Below, piece after piece: positions 45,756 to 57,682 of a stretch of 64,000 nucleotides of DNA; within the stretch, counting starts at the first letter, position 1; every line of letters begins with the position of its first letter. Both the position numbers and the translations under genes were made by a program. Below the pieces are notes generated by a model, which was not told where the DNA came from, searched no databases, and saw nothing but the letters and a program-made list of their open reading frames with translations. Source of the stretch: Ramlibacter pallidus (GTDB lineage: Bacteria; Pseudomonadota; Gammaproteobacteria; Burkholderiales; Burkholderiaceae_C); assembly GCF_015070875.1 (NCBI RefSeq), contig NZ_JADDIV010000006.1, positions 1 to 64,000 of the forward strand, written 5' to 3'.

Positions 45756-46279
45756 TCAGGTCCAGAGGCTGTCGACCAGCTTGCCGGCTTCGGCCGTGCT
45801 CCAGTCGTATTCGCCGCGCACGCGCCAGCGCGCACGGCCCTGCGGGTCGAAGCCGAAGGTGGTGGGGAAGGTCTTCACCTCCCAGGCGGCGGCGCCTTCC
45901 CCGGCCGCGTCCAGCAGCACCGGGTGGTTCCAGGAGGAGGCCTGCATGTAGCGCTGCACGGTGGCGGCGCGTTCCTTGAAGTTCACCAGCTGCAGCGCGA
46001 GCCGTTCGCCGTACAGCTCGGAGAGCTGCAGCAGCAGCGGCATCTCCGCGCGGCAGGGCGGGCACCACGTGGCCCAGAAGTTGACGATGGTGGCGCGGCC
46101 ACGCGCCGGGACCGGCATCGGTTGCCCCTGCAGGTCTGGCGCCGTGAAGGCCGGCACGCGCGCCCCGGCCGGAAGCGGCAGCACCTGGGCGGCGCGTGCC
46201 TGCGGCAAGGCGAGCGCGAGGCCGCCGGCGGCGATCAGCTTCAGCGTGCCGCGGCGGCCGCCGTGGGCGCGCGGCGCGT

Positions 46280-46283
<4 letters not shown>
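45756..46283 (-). CDS. TlpA-like thiol:disulfide oxidoreductase
   Basis: 175 residues from a GTG at 46283 that overlaps the alaS stop. A signal peptide ([18 protein letters not shown]) precedes a thioredoxin fold with the redox motif [15 protein letters not shown], as in TlpA/ResA proteins that keep apo-cytochromes or copper chaperones reduced in the periplasm. The following transglutaminase-like protein is also exported, so the pair may work on the same envelope substrate; that is inference. Confidence 0.91.
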
Positions 46284-48904
<2,621 letters not shown>

Positions 48905-48926
48905 GGTGTGTCCAACTGAACCTTTG

Positions 48927-48932
48927 ATTATA
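48927..48932 (-). promoter_or_regulatory. Consensus -10 element of alaS
   Basis: A perfect TATAAT on the minus strand, 22 bases before the alaS ATG. No convincing -35 is seen. This gene, unlike several others here, has an ordinary leader. Confidence 0.6.
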
Positions 48933-49108
48933 GGTTTCGGGGCATGCCCGCCCTTCCGCAGGGCCGGCGATTCACCGCCTTGCACATGAGGCAGCCCCAG
49001 CCCGACCAAAGCCGCTTCCTACAGACGGCACCCCAAGGGGACGACGCGGCCGTGCTTGGCGCAGGCGGAGAGTGTGAGGAAGTTGACGACTTCCCCCCTG
49101 GAGACCCC

Positions 49109-49966
49109 ATGCCCACCCAAGTCACCGAATGGAGCGACGCGATGTTCACCTCGCTCGCCGCCGCGCTGGCGCTGTTCTTCTCCGCCATCCCCAAGATCAT
49201 CGGTTTCGTGCTGATCATCGTCGCCGGCTGGTTCATCGCCTCGCTGATCGAGCGGGGCCTCGCCGCCGTGCTGCGTTCCATCCGCTTCAACGACCTCGCC
49301 GAACGGGCCGGGCTGAGCGACTTCATCCGCAAGATGGGGATGAACACCGACGCGGCCGGGATGATCGGCCTGGTCGTCAAGTGGTTCGTGCGGCTGATCG
49401 CGCTGGTGGTGGCCTTCGACGCGCTCGGCCTGCCGGCGGTGTCCGAGGTGCTGCGCCAGCTGCTGCTGTGGCTGCCGAACGTGGTGGTCGCGCTGGTGGT
49501 GCTGGTGATCGGCGGACTGGCGGCCCGGGCGCTCAGCAACGTCGTGCGCGGCGCGGCCAGCGAGGCCGGCCTGACCAATGCCAACTTCCTGGCCAAGGCC
49601 GCCACCGTGGTGGTGTGGGCCTTCGCGATCGTGGTGGCCGTCAACCAGCTGGGCATCGCCACGGAGCTGGTCAACACGCTGTTCATGGCGATCGTCGGCG
49701 CCCTGGCGCTGGGCCTGGGCCTGGCATTCGGCCTGGGCGGGCGCGAGACGGCGGCCGAGATCCTGCGCAAGTGGTACGCGAAGGCACAGGAGAAGTCGGG
49801 CGAGATGAAGCAGCTCGCCGAGAACCTGGGCGACGCGGCGCGGCGCGAGGATCCCGCGCACGGTCCGGGCCAATGGCCCACGGGAGGTTATCCGCAGGGC
49901 GGCGGCACGCAGGGTGGCGGCACCCCGATGCCCGCCGACCGGCGCCACGATGCCGAGGGCGGCTGA
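49109..49966 (+). CDS. MscS-related membrane protein with conserved TM-helix repeats
   Basis: 285 residues from the ATG at 49109, behind a GGAGA site. Hydrophobic segments lie at about 22-45 ([20 protein letters not shown]), 85-105, 115-140 ([22 protein letters not shown]), 155-175 and 180-200; the last runs into [19 protein letters not shown], which resembles the glycine/alanine pore helix of MscS. The beta domain of true MscS is missing, so it is a small-channel-like TM-helix protein. The C-terminus is a Gly/Pro/Gln-rich tail. A strong terminator follows. Confidence 0.82.
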   Translation: MPTQVTEWSDAMFTSLAAALALFFSAIPKIIGFVLIIVAGWFIASLIERGLAAVLRSIRFNDLAERAGLSDFIRKMGMNTDAAGMIGLVVKWFVRLIALVVAFDALGLPAVSEVLRQLLLWLPNVVVALVVLVIGGLAARALSNVVRGAASEAGLTNANFLAKAATVVVWAFAIVVAVNQLGIATELVNTLFMAIVGALALGLGLAFGLGGRETAAEILRKWYAKAQEKSGEMKQLAENLGDAARREDPAHGPGQWPTGGYPQGGGTQGGGTPMPADRRHDAEGG

Positions 49967-49988
49967 GACGCAACCGATCCCTTTCTTC

Positions 49989-50014
49989 GGGGCCCTCTGG
50001 GCCCCGTTTTTTTT
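49989..50014 (+). terminator. Rho-independent terminator
   Basis: GGGGCCC-TCT-GGGCCCC forms a seven-pair GC hairpin followed, after one G, by eight T residues. It ends the MscS-related transcript 23 bases after its stop and just before pncB. Confidence 0.92.
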
Positions 50015-50030
50015 GGGGCAGACTGCGCGC

Positions 50031-51221
50031 ATGCCGTTCGACCCCGTCATCCAGAGCCTGCTGGACACCGACCTGTACAAGTTCACCATGTGGCAGCCGA
50101 TGCTGCACCGGCAGACGCAGACGCAGGCGGTCTATCGCTTCATCTGCCGCAACGCGCCGCACTACCCGCTGGCCGAGTTGCTGCAGGAGGTGGATGCGCA
50201 GCTGGACCACCTGTGCACGCTCTGCTTCCGTCGCGACGAGCTGGACTACCTGGCAGGCCTGCGCTTCATCAAGCCGGACTTCGTCGACTTCCTGCGCATC
50301 TTCCGCTTCCAGCGCGAGTTCATCCGTGCATGGGCCGAGGGCGACGCGCTGTGCATCGAGGCGCGCGGGCCGCAGGTGCACGTGATGGGCTTCGAGATCT
50401 TCGTGCTGGCCACGGTGAACGAGCTGTACTTCCGTCGCTTCGACGGAGAAGCGGCACGGGCGGAAGGCCGCCGGCGCCTGGCCGCCAAGATGGACCAGGT
50501 GCGCGCCTTCCTCGCCGAGCCGGCGCTGGCGCACCCTTTCGAGTTCTTCGACTTCGGCGTGCGGCGGCGCTACGGCCGCGCCTGGCAGCGGGAGGTGGTC
50601 ACCACGCTGGCGCGCGAGCTGCCGCAAGGCTTCAAGGGCAGTTCCAATGTGCTGCTGGCGCGCGATCTCGGGATCACGCCGATCGGCACCATGGGCCACG
50701 AGTACCTGCAGACCTTCCAGGGGCTGGGCGTGCGGCTGCGCGACTTCCAGCGCGCCGCGCTGGAGCAGTGGGTGCAGGAGTACCGCGGCGACCTGGGCAT
50801 CGCGCTCACGGACACGGTGGGCATGGACGCGTTCCTGCGCGACTTCGACCTGTACTTCGCCAAGCTGTTCGACGGCCTGCGCCACGACTCCGGCGATCCG
50901 GTGGCCTGGGGCGAGAAGGCACTGGCGCACTACGCCCGGCTGCGGATCGACGCGCATGCCAAGCGGCTCGTGTTCTCGGACGGCCTCGACGTCCCGAAGG
51001 CGATCGCGCTGTACCGCCACTTCGCCGACCGCGTGCAGCTGGGGTTCGGCATCGGCACGAACCTCACCAACGACGTCGGCCTGGTGCCGCTGAACATCGT
51101 GATGAAGCTGGTGGAAGCCAATGGCCAGCCGGTGGCCAAGCTCTCGGATGCGCCCGGCAAGACCCTGGCGACCGATCCGACCTTCCTCGCTTACCTGCGC
51201 CAGGTGTTCGAGGTCACCTAG
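50031..51221 (+). CDS. pncB: Nicotinate phosphoribosyltransferase
   Basis: 396 residues. It converts nicotinate and PRPP to nicotinate mononucleotide with ATP, in the Preiss-Handler NAD salvage route. Markers: [13 protein letters not shown] near the start, [13 protein letters not shown], the [22 protein letters not shown] block with the catalytic His, [16 protein letters not shown], and [10 protein letters not shown] for PRPP binding. The ATG at 50031 lies only 17 bases after the T-run of the preceding terminator, so its promoter must overlap that terminator or lie within the preceding gene end. Confidence 0.95.
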   Translation: MPFDPVIQSLLDTDLYKFTMWQPMLHRQTQTQAVYRFICRNAPHYPLAELLQEVDAQLDHLCTLCFRRDELDYLAGLRFIKPDFVDFLRIFRFQREFIRAWAEGDALCIEARGPQVHVMGFEIFVLATVNELYFRRFDGEAARAEGRRRLAAKMDQVRAFLAEPALAHPFEFFDFGVRRRYGRAWQREVVTTLARELPQGFKGSSNVLLARDLGITPIGTMGHEYLQTFQGLGVRLRDFQRAALEQWVQEYRGDLGIALTDTVGMDAFLRDFDLYFAKLFDGLRHDSGDPVAWGEKALAHYARLRIDAHAKRLVFSDGLDVPKAIALYRHFADRVQLGFGIGTNLTNDVGLVPLNIVMKLVEANGQPVAKLSDAPGKTLATDPTFLAYLRQVFEVT

Positions 51222-51251
51222 GGTGCGCGGCTGCGCCGCGCCTTCCGGCCC

Positions 51252-51458
51252 TCAATGGCTGGAAGGGCGCTCCGGGGAGCGGCTGCGCTGCAGGTGCTCG
51301 CGCACCCTGTCCGCCTCGTCGCCCACCGCGGCGACGGCTTCCTTCACGCGCTTCTCGCTCACGTTGAAGTGCCGCGCCCAGGCGCAGACGGCGTAGTCGT
51401 AGCTGACGTCGATCCGCTCCTTGCGGGCCGCTGGCTGCTTTGCGCTGGTCTGGACCAT
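51252..51458 (-). CDS. DUF3606 family small protein
   Basis: 68 residues. The core VSYDYAVCAWARHFNVSE followed by KRVKEAVAAVGDEADRVREHL is typical of DUF3606, a small helical family common in Burkholderiales and of unknown function. The N-terminus is polar and basic. GGAGAC lies just before the ATG. It converges on pncB with 30 bases between. Confidence 0.82.
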   Translation of the reverse strand: MVQTSAKQPAARKERIDVSYDYAVCAWARHFNVSEKRVKEAVAAVGDEADRVREHLQRSRSPERPSSH

Positions 51459-51566
51459 GGGTTGTCTCCGAAAACCCGGATGCTAGGCAGCCCCGCGGCA
51501 ACGCGGTGTAGGACGGCGCGGATGCCGCCTGCCGGACCGTGGGGCGCGCGTCCTCCGGAAAGGAAA

Positions 51567-51586
51567 AGGCCTCCCGCGGGAGGCCT
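51567..51586 (-). terminator. Rho-independent terminator of the E1-TRAP operon
   Basis: AGGCCTCCC-GC-GGGAGGCCT is a perfect nine-pair hairpin. On the minus strand it is followed by TTTCCTTTCC after the stem's final T, 20 bases downstream of the dctP stop. Confidence 0.88.
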
Positions 51587-51606
51587 CTCCGTTCGCCGGT
51601 GCGAAC

Positions 51607-52641
51607 TTACTTCTTGCGCGCGGCGATGTCCTTCTCGGCCTGATTCACCAGGTCGGCGCCGATGGTGGCCTTCCACTTCTCGTACACCGGACGGGTGGCC
51701 TTCACGAAGGCGTCGCGTTCGGCGGGCGACAGCGTGGTGACGGTCACGCCCATGCCGGCCACGTCCTTCAGCAGCGGCTTGTCGGCTTCCACCAGGCCCT
51801 TGCGCGCCAGCGCGATCTCCTGCTTGCCGGCCTCGATGGCGGCCTGGCGCACGATCTCGCGGTCGGCCGGGCTCCAGCTGTTCCAGACGTCCTTGTTCAC
51901 GACGAAGATCAGCGGGTCGGCGACGTAGCCCCAGGTCGTCACGAACTTCTGGCCCACGGTGTGCATCTTCAGCACCGTGAACAGGAACATCGGGTTCTCC
52001 TGGCCGTCCACCGCGCCGCTGGAGAGCGCCGGCTGGGCGTCGGCCCAGCTCATCTGCGTCGGGTTCGCGCCCAGCGCGTTGAAGGTGTCGGAGAACAGCG
52101 GCGAGCCGACCACGCGGATCTTCATGCCCTTGAGGTCCTCGGGGGACTTGATCGGCTTCTTGCTGTTGGTCAGCTCGCGGAAGCCGTTCTCGCCCCAGGC
52201 CAGCGGCACGGCGCCCGCACGGTCCACCGTGGCGAAGATGCGCTTGCCGACCTCGCCTTGGGTCAGCGCGTCGACCGCGGCGTAGTCGGGCATCAGGAAG
52301 GGCAGCGAGAACAGGTTCAGTTCCTTGATCTGCGGCGACCAGTTGATGGTGGAGCCCACCGCCATGTCGATCACGCCCTGGCGCAGCGAGCTGAACTCGC
52401 GCGTCTGGTCGCCCTGCACCAGCGACACGCCGGGATAGAGCTTGATGTTGATGCGGCCCTGCGTGCGCTCCTTCACCAGGTCGGCCCAGATCTGGCCGGC
52501 CATGCCCCAGGGGGTCGGCGGGCCCAGCACCAGCGACATCTTGTATTCGGCCTTGTAGTTCGACTGGGCGACGGCGCCCTGCGTGAAGGCCAGCGCGGTG
52601 GCGGCCATGGCGAGGCCGACGAGGGTGCGGCGGAAGTTCAT
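51607..52641 (-). CDS. dctP: TRAP transporter substrate-binding protein DctP
   Basis: 344 residues with signal peptide MNFRRTLVGLAMAATALAF ending near AVAQ. DctP-family features: YKMSLVLGPPTPWGMAG, the ligand arginine region GMKIRVVGSPLFSDTFNALGA, PTQMSWADAQPALSSGAVDGQENP. It captures a carboxylate-type ligand in the periplasm for the DctQM permease encoded just upstream. Because the operon begins with 2-oxoacid dehydrogenase E1 genes, a 2-oxo- or hydroxy-acid ligand is plausible, but this is inference. Confidence 0.93.
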   Translation of the reverse strand: MNFRRTLVGLAMAATALAFTQGAVAQSNYKAEYKMSLVLGPPTPWGMAGQIWADLVKERTQGRINIKLYPGVSLVQGDQTREFSSLRQGVIDMAVGSTINWSPQIKELNLFSLPFLMPDYAAVDALTQGEVGKRIFATVDRAGAVPLAWGENGFRELTNSKKPIKSPEDLKGMKIRVVGSPLFSDTFNALGANPTQMSWADAQPALSSGAVDGQENPMFLFTVLKMHTVGQKFVTTWGYVADPLIFVVNKDVWNSWSPADREIVRQAAIEAGKQEIALARKGLVEADKPLLKDVAGMGVTVTTLSPAERDAFVKATRPVYEKWKATIGADLVNQAEKDIAARKK

Positions 52642-52681
52642 GGTTTGTCTCCTAGGGATGGTTCGACGGGAAGGAACGGGA

Positions 52682-53980
52682 TCAGTAGCCGAGCTTGCGC
52701 GGCAGCCACAGGGCGAGTTGCGGGAAGGCGATGACGAGCACCATCACCAGGGCCATCGACAGCAGCATCCACCCGACCCAGCGGATGGTGCTCTCCATCG
52801 GCACCTTGGCGATGCGGCACGACACCATCAGGTTGACCGCGAGCGGCGGCGTGAACTGGCCCAGCGCCACCTTCAGCGTGAGGATCACGCCGAACCACAC
52901 CGGGTCCCAGTTGTAGTGCCGCATGATCGGCACCAGCAGCGGCACGAAGATCAGGAAGATGGACACGCCGTCGAGGAACATGCCGACGGTGACGAGCAGC
53001 ACGATCAGCAGGCCCAGCACGCCGTACTCGCCCAGCCCCGAGTTCACGATCGCGCGCGTCACGGGGTCGATCACGCCCAGCGTGGAGAGCGAGTACGCGA
53101 AGATGCCGGCCAGCGACACCACCAGCAGGATCACGGCGGACAGCTCGCCCGATTCGCGCAGGATCGTGAACAGGTCGCGCACCTTGATCGTGCGGTGGAC
53201 CACCATGCCGACGAACAGGCCGTAGAACACGGCGACCACGGCCGCCTCGGTCGGCGTGAACCAGCCGGCACGCATGCCGCCGAGGATCAGCACCGGCGCC
53301 GCCAGGCCCCACAGCGCCTCGCGCAGGCTGCGCCAGAAGGGCGGCCGCGGCAGCTGCGCCTCCAGCTGTCCCATCTTGTGGTGCCGCGCCATCCACACGG
53401 CGGGGATCATCAGCGCCAGGCCCGCCAGCACGCCGGGGATCATCCCGGCCGCGAACAGCGCGGGCACGGACGCGCCGGTGACGAGCACCGAATAGATGAT
53501 GAAGGCGACCGAGGGCGGGATCAGGATGTCGGTGGCGGCAGCCGCGCCGACCACGCTGGCCGAGAAGGCCGGCGGATAACCGGCGCGGCTCATCGCGGCG
53601 ATCATCACCGCGCCCACCGCGGCGGCGTTGGCCGGGCCCGATCCGGAGATGCCGCCCAGGAACATCGCCACCGCGATCGCGACCAGCGGCAGCATGCCCG
53701 GGCCGCGGCCCACGATCGCCACGGCGAAGTTCACCAGGCGCAGCGCGACACCCGAGCGGTCGAAGATCGACCCGACCAGCACGAACATGGGCACGGCCAG
53801 CAGCGGGTACTTGGCGAGGCCGGCATAGAAGTTCTGCGGCACGGCCAGCAGGCCGAACCACTGCACGTCCTGGTTGGCCAGTGCGATGCAGACGGCGCCC
53901 GCCAGGCCCAGGGCCGCGCCGATCGGCACGCCGACCATGAGCAGCGCCAGGAAGGCGACGAACAGCAGCGTGGCGATCAT
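52682..53980 (-). CDS. dctM: TRAP transporter large permease DctM
   Basis: 432 residues from the ATG at 53980, overlapping the dctQ stop by 4 bases. About twelve hydrophobic helices in the DctM plan: LLFVAFLALLMVGVPIGAALG at the start, VPMFVLVGSIFDRSGVA, FLGGISGSGPANAAAVG, GYPPAFSASVVGAAAATDILIPPSV, and near the end FLDGVSIFLIFVPLLVPI and FTPPLAVNLMVSC. It carries out ion-coupled uptake with DctQ and DctP. Confidence 0.94.
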   Translation of the reverse strand: MIATLLFVAFLALLMVGVPIGAALGLAGAVCIALANQDVQWFGLLAVPQNFYAGLAKYPLLAVPMFVLVGSIFDRSGVALRLVNFAVAIVGRGPGMLPLVAIAVAMFLGGISGSGPANAAAVGAVMIAAMSRAGYPPAFSASVVGAAAATDILIPPSVAFIIYSVLVTGASVPALFAAGMIPGVLAGLALMIPAVWMARHHKMGQLEAQLPRPPFWRSLREALWGLAAPVLILGGMRAGWFTPTEAAVVAVFYGLFVGMVVHRTIKVRDLFTILRESGELSAVILLVVSLAGIFAYSLSTLGVIDPVTRAIVNSGLGEYGVLGLLIVLLVTVGMFLDGVSIFLIFVPLLVPIMRHYNWDPVWFGVILTLKVALGQFTPPLAVNLMVSCRIAKVPMESTIRWVGWMLLSMALVMVLVIAFPQLALWLPRKLGY

Positions 53981-54498
53981 GGCCGGCGGCCCCTGCGGAT
54001 GAAGAGTCCCAGCGCGCGGCCGGCGATCGCCACCGACATCACCGGCATCCACATCGTGTACCACCAGACCGGCACGCCGATGCCGGGCGAGGTCTCGCCG
54101 AAGCGGATGTCGTCGTAGACCACGCGCGCGCTCAGCACGGCCAGCACCGCGAAGAACAGGAACATCATGAACGCGCCGAAGCGCGCCAGCGCACGCTGCC
54201 GTGCTTCCGGCCCGTTGTCGGCGAAGAACTCGATGCGGATGTGCCGGTTGCGGGCGACCGCCGCCGACCCGGCCACCAGTGCCAGCACGATCATCAGGAA
54301 GACCGATATCTCTTCCGTCCAGGCGAAGGACTGGCTGGTGAAGTAGCGCACCAGCACGTTCGCGAAGGTGATCAGCGCCAGCAGCGCCATGACGACGACC
54401 GTCAGCCAGTCCTCGATGGCCAGCGGCACGCGCGTGACCTCGTCGGGATGCACTTCGGGTTCGCCGGGGATGGGATCGGGCAGTTCGGGCAGCGACAT
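53977..54498 (-). CDS. dctQ: TRAP transporter small permease DctQ
   Basis: 173 residues with four hydrophobic segments (LTVVVMALLALITFANVLVRYF, SVFLMIVLALVAGSAAV, FGAFMMFLFFAVLAVLSARVV, WYTMWMPVMSVAIAG) and the DctQ signature FAWTEEISVF. It forms the membrane complex with DctM. Its ATG is 4 bases after the stop of the E1 beta gene and its stop overlaps dctM. Confidence 0.92.
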   Translation of the reverse strand: MSLPELPDPIPGEPEVHPDEVTRVPLAIEDWLTVVVMALLALITFANVLVRYFTSQSFAWTEEISVFLMIVLALVAGSAAVARNRHIRIEFFADNGPEARQRALARFGAFMMFLFFAVLAVLSARVVYDDIRFGETSPGIGVPVWWYTMWMPVMSVAIAGRALGLFIRRGRRP

Positions 54499-54502
54499 GG
54501 CG

Positions 54503-55459
54503 TCAGGCCAGCAGGCCGCGGGCGGCGGCGGCGATGTCTTCTGCGTCGATGCGCGACTGCGCCTCCAGCACCGGCGCGTAGCCCACCGGGATGCGCGGCG
54601 CGCCCAGCCGGCGCACCTTGCACCCGACGGTCTCCGCCACGGTGGCCGCGATCTCCGCTCCGAAACCGCCGGCCTGCACGGCTTCGTGCACCACGAGCAG
54701 GTGGCGCGTGCGCGCGCAGGAGCCGAGCACCGTCGCGCGGTCCCAGGGCCAGATGCTGCGCAGGTCGACCAGTTCGGCGGCGATGCCTTGCGCGGCCAGC
54801 GCGTCGCACGCCTGTTCGCAGGCCTGCAGCTGGCGGCTCCAGCTGACGACGGTGAGGTCCTGGCCGGGGCGCACGATGCGGGCGGAACCGAGTTGCGTAG
54901 CGAGCGACGGGTCCACCTCGCCCGTCATGCCCCACAGGGTCTTGTGCTCCATGTAGACGACGGGGTCGCCGCTGGCGAGCGCCGCGCGCAGCAGCGAGTA
55001 GTTGTCCTGCGGCGTCGCCGGACACGCGACCACCAGGCCCGGCAGGTGCGCGAACCAGCTTTCCAGCGACTGCGAGTGCTGCGCGGCGGACGCGTCCCAG
55101 ATGCCGATGGGCATGCGCAGCACCAGCGGAACGCGGCCCTGGCCGCCGAACATGAAGCGGTTCTTGGCGGCCTGGTTGACGATCTCGTCCATGCCGCACA
55201 GCGCGAAATCGACCACGCGCATCTCGGCGACGGGGCGCATGCCGGCGAGCGCCATGCCGACGCCCGCGCCGACGATCGCGGCTTCGCTGATCGGCGTGTC
55301 GATCACGCGCTGGGCGCCGAAGCGCGCCTGCAAGCCCTTGTACTGGCCGAAGATGCCGCCGCGCCCGACGTCCTCGCCGATCACGACGACGCGCGGGTCG
55401 GCTTCCATCTCGTGCGCCACGGCCAGCACCGCGGCCTCGGCATACGTCATCAGCGCCAT
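54503..55459 (-). CDS. 2-oxoacid (pyruvate/acetoin-type) dehydrogenase E1 component, beta subunit
   Basis: 318 residues. Transketolase-like pyrimidine domain with GEDVGRGGIFGQYKGLQ, DTPISEAAIVGAGVGMALAG and QHSQSLESWFAHLPGL, then the C-terminal domain with LVDLRSIWPWD and VHEAVQAGGFGAEIAA. It forms an alpha2beta2 E1 with the next gene upstream, which its start overlaps by 10 bases. ATG at 55459 or, three codons in, 55450 are both possible starts. Whether the substrate is pyruvate, a branched oxoacid or acetoin is not decided by sequence. Confidence 0.9.
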   Translation of the reverse strand: MALMTYAEAAVLAVAHEMEADPRVVVIGEDVGRGGIFGQYKGLQARFGAQRVIDTPISEAAIVGAGVGMALAGMRPVAEMRVVDFALCGMDEIVNQAAKNRFMFGGQGRVPLVLRMPIGIWDASAAQHSQSLESWFAHLPGLVVACPATPQDNYSLLRAALASGDPVVYMEHKTLWGMTGEVDPSLATQLGSARIVRPGQDLTVVSWSRQLQACEQACDALAAQGIAAELVDLRSIWPWDRATVLGSCARTRHLLVVHEAVQAGGFGAEIAATVAETVGCKVRRLGAPRIPVGYAPVLEAQSRIDAEDIAAAARGLLA

Positions 55460-56466
55460 GTGCCCGCTCCCGTGGTCTGCACGTCGGTGAAGGCGGCTTC
55501 GGCCTCGGGCCAGGGTGCCGCGTCGGCGGCCGCCAGCGCGGCGTCCACTTCCTGCTTCGCCTCGCGTTCGATCGCCTCCAGCACGGCGGCATCCGCGCCC
55601 GGCCGCGCCAGGTAGTCGGCGCGGGCGCGCGCGATCGGGTCGGTCTGCAGGGCCTCCTGCAGTTCTCGCGGGTCGCGGTAGGCGGCGGGGTCGACGGAGA
55701 CGTGGCCCTTCACGCGGTACGTGATCGCGTGCAGCAGCCGCGGACCGTGTAAGGCCCGCACCTCGGCGACCAGCGCCGCCGCGGCCGCGTGCACGGCGAG
55801 CACGTCGTTGCCGTCCACCTTCCGGAACGGGATGCCGAACCCGTCGGCGCGGGCCGAAGCCCCCTCGCCCGCGGTCATCGGCGCACTGGCGGTGGTCGCG
55901 CTCCAGCGGTTGTCTTCGCAGACGAACAGCACCGGCACCTGGAACACCTGCGCCCAGTTCAGCGCTTCGAGGAAAGGCCCGCGGTTGATGGCGCCGTCGC
56001 CGAAGAAGCAGGCGGTGATCGCATCCTGCCCCTGCAGTTTCTGCGCGTGCGCGGCGCCGACGGCGATGGGCAGGCCGGCGGCGACCACGCCGTTGGCGCC
56101 CAGCATGCCCACCGAGAAATCGGCGATGTGCATCGAGCCGCCCTTGCCGCCGTTGAAGCCGCTGGCCTTGCCGAACAGCTCGCACATCATGCGGGCGAGG
56201 TCGGCGCCCTTGGCCAGCGTGTGGCCGTGGCCACGGTGGGTGGAGGTGAGCAGGTCCTCGCGCTTGAGGTGCGCGCAGACGCCGGCCGGCACGGCTTCCT
56301 GCCCGGTGGACAGGTGCAGCGGCCCGCGGACACGGGCGGTACCGTCGGCGGCCCTGCCGTAGGCGCTGACGCCGCCCTGGCTGGCGACCTCCGCCGCGTT
56401 CTCGAAAGCCCTGATGCGCACCATGGTGCGATACAGGTCCGCCACGGCGCGCGCGTCGACGCTCAC
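55450..56466 (-). CDS. 2-oxoacid (pyruvate/acetoin-type) dehydrogenase E1 component, alpha subunit
   Basis: 338 residues from a GTG at 56466 that has a GGGGAC ribosome site. A GTG at 56499 is also in frame but lies upstream of the likely transcription start, because a TAGAAT box ends at 56502. The thiamine-diphosphate motif is FFGDGAINRGPFLEALNWAQ followed by VPVLFVCEDNRWS; other markers are LHLSTGQEAVPAGV, THRGHGHTLAKG and GGKGGSMHIAD, typical of PDH/acetoin dehydrogenase E1 alpha. No E2 or E3 gene is present in this operon, so lipoyl partners must come from elsewhere. Confidence 0.9.
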   Translation of the reverse strand: MSVDARAVADLYRTMVRIRAFENAAEVASQGGVSAYGRAADGTARVRGPLHLSTGQEAVPAGVCAHLKREDLLTSTHRGHGHTLAKGADLARMMCELFGKASGFNGGKGGSMHIADFSVGMLGANGVVAAGLPIAVGAAHAQKLQGQDAITACFFGDGAINRGPFLEALNWAQVFQVPVLFVCEDNRWSATTASAPMTAGEGASARADGFGIPFRKVDGNDVLAVHAAAAALVAEVRALHGPRLLHAITYRVKGHVSVDPAAYRDPRELQEALQTDPIARARADYLARPGADAAVLEAIEREAKQEVDAALAAADAAPWPEAEAAFTDVQTTGAGTWR

Positions 56467-56501
56467 AATGTCCCCAGCTTGTTCTTGATGGATGGGCACG
56501 G

Positions 56502-56507
56502 ATTCTA
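56502..56507 (-). promoter_or_regulatory. -10 box of the E1-TRAP operon
   Basis: TAGAAT on the minus strand; transcription should begin near 56495, leaving a leader of about 29 bases before the GTG at 56466. No good -35. The 117-base gap to the divergent aldo/keto reductase gene holds no other clear signal. Confidence 0.5.
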
Positions 56508-56583
56508 CGGGCCGGTCCCGGCGCCGTTCCTACGCATTAACCGCCATATCTTTCTTCTTCTTCGTCCACGGAAGCTTGCAAAC

Positions 56584-57630
56584 ATGCGACACGTTCCCTT
56601 CGGCCGCACCGGCCTCTTCGTTTCCGAACTCTGCCTCGGCACCATGACCTTCGGGGGCACCGACGGCATGTGGGGCAAGATCGGCATGCTGCAGCAGGCC
56701 GAGGCCGAGCGCCTGGTCGGCCAGGCCATCGACGCGGGCATCAACTTCATCGACACCGCCGACGTCTATGCCGGCGGCGTGTCCGAGCAGATCACCGGCA
56801 ATGCCCTGCGCAACCTGAAGGTGCCGCGCGACAGCGTGGTGGTGGCCACCAAGGTCTTCGGCGAGACCGGCCCGGGCGCCAACATGCGCGGCGCCACCCG
56901 CAGCCACATCCTGGACGGCGTGAAGGCGAGCCTCAAGCGCCTGCAGCTGGACCACATCGACCTGTACCAGATCCACGGCTTCGATCCGGCGACGCCCATC
57001 GAGGAGACGATGCGCGCGCTGGACCAGCTGGTGCGCCACGGCCACGTGCGCTACATCGGCGTGAGCAACTGGGCCGCCTGGCAGGTCGTCAAGGCGCTGG
57101 GCATCGCCGAGCGCCTGGGGCTCGCCCGCTTCGAATCGCTGCAGGCCTACTACACGGTGGCCGGCCGCGACCTGGAGCGCGAGATCGTCCCCATGCTGCA
57201 GAGCGAAGGCCTGGGCCTCATGGTGTGGAGCCCGCTGGCCGGCGGCTTCCTGAGCGGCAAGTACACGCGCCAGCAGCAGGCGGCGGAGAAGGATTCGCGC
57301 CGCCTGGCCTTCGACTTCCCGCCGGTGGACAAGGAACGCGCCTTCGACGTCATCGACGTGATGCGCCAGATCGGCGAGGCGAAAGGCGCGAGCGTCGCGC
57401 AGGTGGCGCTGGCCTGGCTGCTGCACCAGCCCCAGGTGACCAGCGTGATCATCGGTGCCAAGCGCCCCGACCAGCTGGCGGACAACATCCAGGCGACGGG
57501 CGTGAAGCTCTCCGCCGAGGAGCTGGCACGCATCGGCGAGGTCAGCCAGCTGCCGAAGGAATATCCGGGCTGGATGCTGGAGCGGCAGGGCGACGTCCGC
57601 CGCAAGCAACTCGCCGACGCCCGCCGCTGA
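56584..57630 (+). CDS. Aldo/keto reductase
   Basis: 348 residues, (beta/alpha)8 NADPH-dependent oxidoreductase. The catalytic tetrad is visible: Asp and Tyr in FIDTADVYAGGVSE, Lys in VVVATKVFGE, His in LYQIHGFDP. NADPH-binding segments are WSPLAGGFLSGKY and TSVIIGAKRPDQLADN. The length and the FGRTGLFVSELCLGTMTFGG start fit the broad YajO/Tas-like group; the natural carbonyl substrate is unknown. It is divergent from the E1-TRAP operon. Confidence 0.92.
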   Translation: MRHVPFGRTGLFVSELCLGTMTFGGTDGMWGKIGMLQQAEAERLVGQAIDAGINFIDTADVYAGGVSEQITGNALRNLKVPRDSVVVATKVFGETGPGANMRGATRSHILDGVKASLKRLQLDHIDLYQIHGFDPATPIEETMRALDQLVRHGHVRYIGVSNWAAWQVVKALGIAERLGLARFESLQAYYTVAGRDLEREIVPMLQSEGLGLMVWSPLAGGFLSGKYTRQQQAAEKDSRRLAFDFPPVDKERAFDVIDVMRQIGEAKGASVAQVALAWLLHQPQVTSVIIGAKRPDQLADNIQATGVKLSAEELARIGEVSQLPKEYPGWMLERQGDVRRKQLADARR

Positions 57631-57682
57631 CCCTGTTCCTCCTCGCTCCCCCTCCGGGGAGGGCCGGGGTGGGGGCGCCCCG

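Noticed and set aside
49109..49966. True MscS mechanosensitive channel
   Set aside because: The pore-like helix is present but the cytoplasmic beta and alpha/beta domains are missing, so only an MscS-related label is justified.
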